Shown piece by piece: positions 59,098 through 64,000 of a stretch of 64,000 nt of DNA. The notes below the pieces were generated by a model. It saw only the letters and a list, made by a program, of their open reading frames with translations. It ran no database searches and was not told the origin of the DNA. The stretch is from Streptomyces monomycini. Its GTDB lineage: Bacteria > Actinomycetota > Actinomycetes > Streptomycetales > Streptomycetaceae. The stretch is taken from contig NZ_JAFIQY010000006.1 of the NCBI RefSeq assembly GCF_022271435.1, forward strand, positions 62,001 to 126,000, written 5' to 3'. How positions within the stretch are numbered: the first letter of the stretch is position 1; every line of letters begins with the position of its first letter. A program made the position numbers and the translations under genes.

Positions 59098-60750
59098 TCA
59101 GTTCCCGTCCAGGTCGCCGACGGCGCCGCTGCCGCCCGGGCCGCTGCCCGCGGTCGTCCCGGCGTTCGTGTTGCCGCTGCTCGTGTTGCCGTTCGACGTG
59201 TTGCCGTTGGAGTCCCCGCCGTTGCCGCCGTTGGCACCGCTGCTCGTGTTGCCCTGGGTGGTGCCGCCGTTGGTCGGCTTGCCGCTCGGCGTCGCCGTCG
59301 GAGGGTTGCTCGACGGCGGCGGCGAGCTGGGCGGCCTGGAGGTGCGCGGCGTGCTCGGGTAGCGCGTCGTCGGCGGGTTGTACGTGTGCGAGTTGCCGCC
59401 CGAGCTGCCCGGCTCCGAGTACGTGTTGGTCGGCTCGTCGGACGGCTCGTCGGAGGGCTTCTGCTCCGAGCTCTGGGAGACCGACGGGCTCGGGGTCGGC
59501 TTCGTGTCCTTCTTCCCGTCACCGGCCGTCTTCTGCAGCGCGATGGCCACACCGACCGCGATGGCGATCACCGCGAGCGCCGCGATCAGCCAGATCTTGC
59601 CGCGGCCGCCCTTGGCGGGCCGGTGCCCGCCCTCGTAGCCGCCGTCGCCGTCCCGCATGCCGGGGGGCAGGATCGGCTGGGCCGTGGTCTGCCCGTGGTC
59701 CGGGTGCGGCAGCGCCGTGGTGGCGGCGGCCGACCCCAGGGCCGGGGTGTGCCCGCCGCCGTGCACGGCGACCGGGCCGGTGTTCCACGTACCGGAGTGG
59801 CCGCCCTGCTCGTGCAGCATCTGCAGGGCGTACTGGACCAGCCCGCGCATCTCCTCCGCGGTCTGGAAACGGTCGTCCGGGTCCTTGGCCAGCGAGCGCA
59901 TGACCAGGCCGTCCAGCTCCGGCGGGACCGCCCCGGCGACCTCGGACGGCGGCACCGGGATGTCCTGGACGTGCTGGTAGACGACCGACAGCGGGGTCTC
60001 GCCGGTGAACGGGGGACGCAGGGCCAGCAGTTCGTACAGCAGGCAGCCGGTCGCGTACAGGTCGGAGCGGGTGTCCACGGTCTTGCCGAGGGCCTGCTCG
60101 GGCGAGAGGTACTGCGGCGTGCCCATGACCATGCCGGTCTGGGTCATCGTCGACTGCGCGCCGTGCAGCGCGCGGGCGATGCCGAAGTCCATCACCTTGA
60201 CCGCGCCGCCGTGCGTGATGATCACGTTCGCGGGCTTGATGTCACGGTGCACGATGCCGTGCTGGTGGCTGTAGGCCAGCGCCTCCAGCACCCCGGAGAC
60301 GATGATCAGCGCCTGGTCCGGCGGCGGGGCGTCCGCGTTCAGCAGCAGGTCGCGGATGGTGCGTCCCTCGACCAGTTCCATGACGATGTACGGCACGGTG
60401 GTGCCGCCGACGTAGTCCTCGCCGGAGTCGTACACCGCCACCACCGCGTGGTGGTTCAGCCCCGCGACGGACTGTGCCTCACGGGTGAAGCGGGCCTTGG
60501 AGACCGGGTCCTCCGCGAGGTCGGCGCGCAGCAGCTTGACGGCGACGGTGCGGCCGAGGCGCACGTCCTCGGCGGCGAACACCTCCGCCATGCCGCCACG
60601 GCCGAGCCGGTGCGTGAGCCGGTAGCGTCCGTCGCCCACCAAACCGCCATTGCCCCACATCTCCGGTGCATCGGAAGGATTTGCATCAGGAGAGTGGGAG
60701 CCGGTGGCATCAGGATCGGACGGGCCCTGGGGGCTCTGCGTCGGTGCCAT
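59098..60750 (-). CDS. Ser/Thr protein kinase, transmembrane, with Gly/Asn/Ser/Thr-rich tail
   Basis: 550 residues. Kinase domain at about 45-310: P-loop LGRGGMAEVFAAED, ATP Lys in VAVKLLRAD, catalytic loop VHRDIKPANVII and DFGIAR. A proline- and glycine-rich juxtamembrane region follows, then one membrane helix (IWLIAALAVIAIAVGVAIAL, about 397-416). The extracellular tail (about 420-550) is low-complexity Ser/Thr/Asn/Gly/Pro (SNGNTSNGNTSSGN) and has no PASTA domain. Cytoplasmic kinase with external sensor-like tail, possibly glycosylated. It ends at a terminator and diverges from the second kinase. Confidence 0.94.
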   Translation of the reverse strand: MAPTQSPQGPSDPDATGSHSPDANPSDAPEMWGNGGLVGDGRYRLTHRLGRGGMAEVFAAEDVRLGRTVAVKLLRADLAEDPVSKARFTREAQSVAGLNHHAVVAVYDSGEDYVGGTTVPYIVMELVEGRTIRDLLLNADAPPPDQALIIVSGVLEALAYSHQHGIVHRDIKPANVIITHGGAVKVMDFGIARALHGAQSTMTQTGMVMGTPQYLSPEQALGKTVDTRSDLYATGCLLYELLALRPPFTGETPLSVVYQHVQDIPVPPSEVAGAVPPELDGLVMRSLAKDPDDRFQTAEEMRGLVQYALQMLHEQGGHSGTWNTGPVAVHGGGHTPALGSAAATTALPHPDHGQTTAQPILPPGMRDGDGGYEGGHRPAKGGRGKIWLIAALAVIAIAVGVAIALQKTAGDGKKDTKPTPSPSVSQSSEQKPSDEPSDEPTNTYSEPGSSGGNSHTYNPPTTRYPSTPRTSRPPSSPPPSSNPPTATPSGKPTNGGTTQGNTSSGANGGNGGDSNGNTSNGNTSSGNTNAGTTAGSGPGGSGAVGDLDGN

Positions 60751-61242
60751 CGGTCCTCGCCGTCGTATCGATCCGCATCACAGCGGTAAGGTCTCGGTCT
60801 TCGCTAGAGCACGCTACAGGCTCCGCGGCACCCGCCGGTCCCGTGATGGACCGGTCATCACACCTTCTCCGGCCCCATTGTCGCAAGTTAACCCCGGGCG
60901 GTCGCACGCCGATCGGCGGTCCGGACGGTCCGGGACCGTAATGGGATCTTGCGCATCCGGTCACGGAACGGGCACACAGCTTGACGTGTCCGCGCCCTGG
61001 TGGACACTGGGCTGGGATTCGGCCACGATCCCGGTACAACCCATACTGATCTCGGCACGTCCGCAGGCGCACGTGCCGCGGGCCCACCACCTGCCGCAGG
61101 TACCGGGGGCCCACACGTTGAGTAACGTCTGTGCACGTCAACAGGTCACACAGGGCGGCACGGACGGGCACGGCAAGAGCCACGAGGCGCGGCGCGCCGC
61201 AACACGTGCGCGGGAACAGCGCGCCAAGGGGGAAGCGGAACC
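60751..61242. other. Divergent promoter region of the two kinases
   Basis: 492 bp with no credible gene (open frames have no ribosome-binding sites). It must hold both kinase promoters. GC is high throughout. An AT-richer stretch at about 60880-60895 (TGTCGCAAGTTAACC) is the best promoter candidate for the minus-strand kinase. No strong palindrome was seen. Confidence 0.55.
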
Positions 61243-63120
61243 ATGAGCCAGGACGGCGCTCAGGACGGGTACGAGGGCCGTTCGGTCGGCGGGGGACGCT
61301 ACCAGCTCCGTGATCTTCTGGGCGCCGGCGGCATGGCGTCCGTACACCTCGCGTACGACAGCGTCCTGGACCGCGAGGTCGCGATCAAGACGCTGCACAC
61401 CGAGCTCGGCCGCGAGCAGGCGTTCCGCGAACGCTTCCGGCGCGAGGCCCAGTCCGTGGCGAAGCTCACGCACACCAACATCGTCTCGGTGTTCGATTCC
61501 GGCGAGGACACGCTGTCCGACAGCGCCTCCGGCGCCGGGGACGGCGGCGTGGTGCCGTACATCGTCATGGAGTACGTGGCGGGCCGGCCGCTCCGCTCCG
61601 ACCTGGACGACGACATCGCCCGGCACGGCGCGATGCCCACCGAGAAGGCCCTGAAGATCACCGCCGATGTGCTGGCCGCCCTGGAGGCCAGCCACGAGAT
61701 GGGCCTGGTCCACCGGGACATCAAGCCCGGCAACGTCATGCTGAACAAGCGCGGCGTCGTCAAGGTCATGGACTTCGGCATCGCCCGCGCCATGCAGTCC
61801 GGGGTCACCTCCATGACGCAGACCGGCATGGTCGTCGGCACCCCGCAGTACCTCTCGCCCGAGCAGGCCCTGGGCCGCGGCGTGGACGCCCGCTCCGACC
61901 TGTACTCGGTCGGCATCATGCTCTTCGAGCTGCTGACCGGCCGGCTCCCCTTCGACGCGGACTCCCCGCTGGCCATCGCGTACGCGCACGTCCAGGAGGA
62001 GCCGCCGGTCCCGTCCGGCATCAACCGGTCGCTGCCGCCCGCCGTGGACGCGCTGGTCGCCCGCGCGCTGAAGAAGAACCCCAACGAGCGGTTCCCGACC
62101 GCCGAGGCGATGCGGGACGAGTGCCTGCGCGTCGCCGGTTCGGGCCAGTCCGGCGCCACGCCGCTGATCATCAGCGAGGGCCCGCGCGCCCGCACCAGCG
62201 GCGCCTCGGTGGCCTCCGCGGTCTTCCCGACCGCCTCCCCGAACGCCGCCGGACCGCACACCCCGGTCCCGCCGAGCGTCCAGACGCCGTACCAGCCGAC
62301 GCAGGCCGCGCCGCAGACCGGCCCGCGGATGGGGCCCGGCCCGTCGGCGGCCGGGGGGCAGGGGTTCGGGCCGTCGGCGGCGGCGACGCCGCCGGTCAGT
62401 GGTTATCCGGGGCCGATTCCGGGTCCGGGGCCGATGGGGGCTTCGGGGCCGATGGGGGCTCAGGGGCCGGTTCCGTCACAGGGGCCGATGCCGTCGCAAG
62501 GGCCGGTTCCGACGCAGGGGCCGATGCCGTCGCAGGGGCCGATCGGGACGCCGGGGCCGATCCCGGCTCAGGGTCCGGCTCCGTTCAACAGCGGCTTCCA
62601 GACCCCGCCGCCGTACGCGGGCCCGTCGACCCCCGCGCCGACGCCCGCACCGGTCGGCCAGCGGCCGGGCGGCAACCGTTCCGGCGGCCGTGGCAACACC
62701 CCGGTGATCGTCGTCTCCGCCATCATCGGCGTGGTCGTGGTCACCGCGATCGCCATCGGCATCGGCCTGAGCGGCGGCAGCGAGAACACGAACACGCGCC
62801 GCACCAGCCCGTACACCTACTCGCCGTCCCCCTCGGTCAAGCCCGAGGACCCGACGGCCACGATCTCCACCACGCGCTGCACCGACCCGACCAAGAGCTA
62901 CAGCCAGAAGGGCAAGATCTTCCTGCCGTCCTTCTACGGCAAGAACCTGACCTCGGTGAAGCAGTGCATGGACGCGGCCGGCTGGTCGTACGAGATCTCC
63001 GAGCGCAGCAGCTCCATCTACGGCAAGAACACCGTCGTCAGCCAGTCCCCGAGCAATCTGTGGGACCCCAAGGGCGGCGAGAAGATTCACCTGACCGTGT
63101 CCACGGGGAAGCGTTCGTAG
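61243..63120 (+). CDS. Ser/Thr protein kinase with collagen-like linker and PASTA domain
   Basis: 625 residues. Kinase domain (about 15-290): LGAGGMASVHLAYD, VAIKTL, VHRDIKPGNVML, DFGIAR. The region ~345-450 is a Gly-Pro-x-rich linker (repeats such as GPMPSQGPVPTQGPMPSQGP) encoded by tandem GGGGCCGATG-type DNA. A membrane helix (PVIVVSAIIGVVVVTAIAIG) follows near 487-509, then a single PASTA domain (about 555-622; GKIFLPSFYGKNLTSVKQCM) with two Cys. PASTA domains bind wall muropeptides or beta-lactams, so it likely senses the cell wall. A GGAAGCGG site precedes the ATG. Confidence 0.95.
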   Translation: MSQDGAQDGYEGRSVGGGRYQLRDLLGAGGMASVHLAYDSVLDREVAIKTLHTELGREQAFRERFRREAQSVAKLTHTNIVSVFDSGEDTLSDSASGAGDGGVVPYIVMEYVAGRPLRSDLDDDIARHGAMPTEKALKITADVLAALEASHEMGLVHRDIKPGNVMLNKRGVVKVMDFGIARAMQSGVTSMTQTGMVVGTPQYLSPEQALGRGVDARSDLYSVGIMLFELLTGRLPFDADSPLAIAYAHVQEEPPVPSGINRSLPPAVDALVARALKKNPNERFPTAEAMRDECLRVAGSGQSGATPLIISEGPRARTSGASVASAVFPTASPNAAGPHTPVPPSVQTPYQPTQAAPQTGPRMGPGPSAAGGQGFGPSAAATPPVSGYPGPIPGPGPMGASGPMGAQGPVPSQGPMPSQGPVPTQGPMPSQGPIGTPGPIPAQGPAPFNSGFQTPPPYAGPSTPAPTPAPVGQRPGGNRSGGRGNTPVIVVSAIIGVVVVTAIAIGIGLSGGSENTNTRRTSPYTYSPSPSVKPEDPTATISTTRCTDPTKSYSQKGKIFLPSFYGKNLTSVKQCMDAAGWSYEISERSSSIYGKNTVVSQSPSNLWDPKGGEKIHLTVSTGKRS

Positions 63121-63172
63121 GGGCGGGGGCGGTCCGTACAACCGGCTCGCCCGCGCGTCCATCGGGACAGCG

Positions 63173-63210
63173 GAAGGGCCCGGCGCGCGGGGTGCGCGGC
63201 GGGCCCTTTC
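63173..63210. terminator. Hairpin after PASTA kinase gene
   Basis: GAAGGGCCCG-C-CGCGC type arms (GAAGGGCCCGGCGCGC with GCGCGGCGGGCCCTTTC) form a long, nearly perfect stem between the kinase gene and the end of the convergent bpa gene. Likely bidirectional terminator. Confidence 0.8.
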
Positions 63211-63217
63211 GAACGGA

Positions 63218-63784
63218 TCAGAGGTACGGGCCCGAGCGGGCGCCCCCCTGACCGGGGCTGGACTGTTCCATGTCGTCGGCCGGCACCGCACCGGGCGGCA
63301 GCGCGCGGCGCATCTGCTCCAACTGGGCGCGGGCCGCCATCTGCTGGGCGAACAGCGCGGTCTGGATGCCGTGGAACAGCCCTTCCAGCCAGCCGACCAA
63401 CTGGGCCTGCGCGATCCGCAGTTCCGCGTCCGTGGGCACCGAGTCGTCGGTGAACGGCAAGGACAGCCGCTCCAGCTCCTCGACCAGCTCGGGCGCCAGG
63501 CCGTCCTCCAGCTCCTTGACCGAGCTGGAGTGGATCTCCTTGAGGCGCACCCGGCTCGCCTCGTCCAGCGGCGCCGCCTTCACCTCTTCGAGAAGCTGCT
63601 TGATCATGCTGCCGATGCGCATGACCTTTGCGGGCTGTTCGACCATGTCCGTCACGGGAACCTCGCGGGACTCGTCGTCGCCGTCCCCGCCACCGGAGCC
63701 GGCACTGCCGAGAGCCATTCCGTCCGGGCCGACCACCAGGACGTGCGGGCTCTCCTGCGACCGTTCGTTCATCGGCATATCCAT
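63218..63784 (-). CDS. bpa: Bacterial proteasome activator (Bpa, DUF2587)
   Basis: 188 residues. An unstructured N-terminus (1-50) precedes a four-helix core: VMRIGSMIKQLLEEVKAAPL, then SVKELEDGLAPELVEELERL, and AQAQLVGWLEGLFHGIQTAL. The end is SGPYL; actinobacterial Bpa (PafE) ends in G-x-Y-L, which docks into the pockets of the 20S proteasome ring and opens the gate without ATP. Bpa then allows degradation of unfolded proteins. Proteasome genes are not in the window. Start ATG 63784; an ATG at 63772 is also possible. Confidence 0.93.
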   Translation of the reverse strand: MDMPMNERSQESPHVLVVGPDGMALGSAGSGGGDGDDESREVPVTDMVEQPAKVMRIGSMIKQLLEEVKAAPLDEASRVRLKEIHSSSVKELEDGLAPELVEELERLSLPFTDDSVPTDAELRIAQAQLVGWLEGLFHGIQTALFAQQMAARAQLEQMRRALPPGAVPADDMEQSSPGQGGARSGPYL

Positions 63785-63839
63785 GCCGCCATTCTCTCGT
63801 ACAGCTGACTAGGAACGGTTGTGCCCTGGGAGAAAGATG

Positions 63840-64000
63840 ATCCAACCTCTGGGGGCGGGTGGGCTTTGGGGAGAGGTTCGGGGCGGGGCTCGGGGAGGGG
63901 GCCGGGTGGGCTTTCGGGAGGGGCCCGGGTGGGCTTTCGGGAGGGGCCGGGTGGGTGCTGGAGAGAGGTTGGGGGTGGGCTTTGGGGAGAGGTCCGGGGA
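63840..64000. repeat. G-rich tandem repeats at window end
   Basis: About six imperfect copies of a ~24-bp unit (GGGTGGGCTTTGGGGAGAGG and variants GGGTGGGCTTTCGGGAGGGG). The plus strand is almost pure G/T with short A/C breaks, so G-quadruplexes are possible. It continues to the window edge. It lies upstream of bpa on the minus strand. Confidence 0.85.

Noticed and set aside
60751..61242. A short gene or non-coding RNA in the kinase divergent region
   Set aside because: Frames present have no ribosome-binding sites and biased composition, and no stable isolated hairpin with a terminator was found.
1..64000. tRNA genes, rRNA genes and CRISPR arrays
   Set aside because: No GTTCRANYC-type T-loop with acceptor pairing, no rRNA-like stretch and no regularly spaced conserved repeats were recognised by eye. 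The repeat blocks found are short, contiguous and G-rich.

Overview
The window is high-GC actinobacterial DNA, almost certainly the chromosome of a Streptomyces. Codon third positions are nearly all G or C, GTG and TTG starts are frequent, and typical Streptomyces families are present: SARP/NB-ARC regulator, WhiJ-type XRE + DUF397 pairs, SpoIIE phosphatase, PASTA kinase, proteasome activator. Gene order (metG, aspS, phosphatase, acyl-CoA dehydrogenase, M18 peptidase, bkdCBA, DevR-like regulator, two kinases) resembles, from memory, the S. coelicolor region around SCO3790 to SCO3822, so this looks like conserved core chromosome with later insertions.

Layout. 1-9 kb: end of a drug exporter, an ECF42-type sigma factor with its DGPF partner, a methyltransferase, metG, a Uma2 / VapB-like / Uma2 cassette, aspS. 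9-24 kb: SpoIIE phosphatase, AI-2E-type permease, pirin, a membrane-anchored BLIP-like repeat protein, SseB, an MmpS-like protein, acyl-CoA dehydrogenase, aminopeptidase, SARP regulator, secreted proteins. 24-35 kb: a graspetide (ATP-grasp-modified RiPP) locus broken by a mobile element, followed by a WhiJ-type regulatory set. 35-47 kb: NHL/thioredoxin protein, small zinc-like protein, LOR protein, nitrilase, MDMPI protein, GntR + MFS, second MFS, UDP-sugar dehydrogenase, small secreted protein, epimerase. 47-52 kb: TetR, a decayed DUF6247 gene, a second WhiJ-type set, GNAT-Nudix fusion, GNAT, small membrane protein. 52-64 kb: branched-chain 2-oxoacid dehydrogenase operon, DevR-like regulator with a probable target, phosphotransferase, divergent Ser/Thr kinases, proteasome activator Bpa.

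The main result is at 24.4-33.2 kb. On the minus strand lie a precursor peptide (tgmA), its ATP-grasp ligase (tgmB) and a PIMT-like methyltransferase (tgmC). tgmB is cut exactly between E and C-N of its ATP-grasp metal-binding E-x-N motif by a 5,351-bp element. The element has a Tn554-like arrangement: two tyrosine recombinases (one with tandem Cys/His modules) and a DUF6262/TnpC-like protein in an overlapping operon, plus one cargo gene with a HEPN-like R-x4-H motif. Both junctions carry the same 6-bp core CTGGAG, and the element ends are imperfect inverted arms. Removing the element restores a 328-codon tgmB in frame. tgmC also has a one-base expansion in a 9-G tract that splits it. The pathway is therefore either decaying or reversibly switched off.

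No tRNA, rRNA or CRISPR array was recognised. Start codons were chosen by ribosome-binding sites, overlaps and family alignment from memory; no database search was run.
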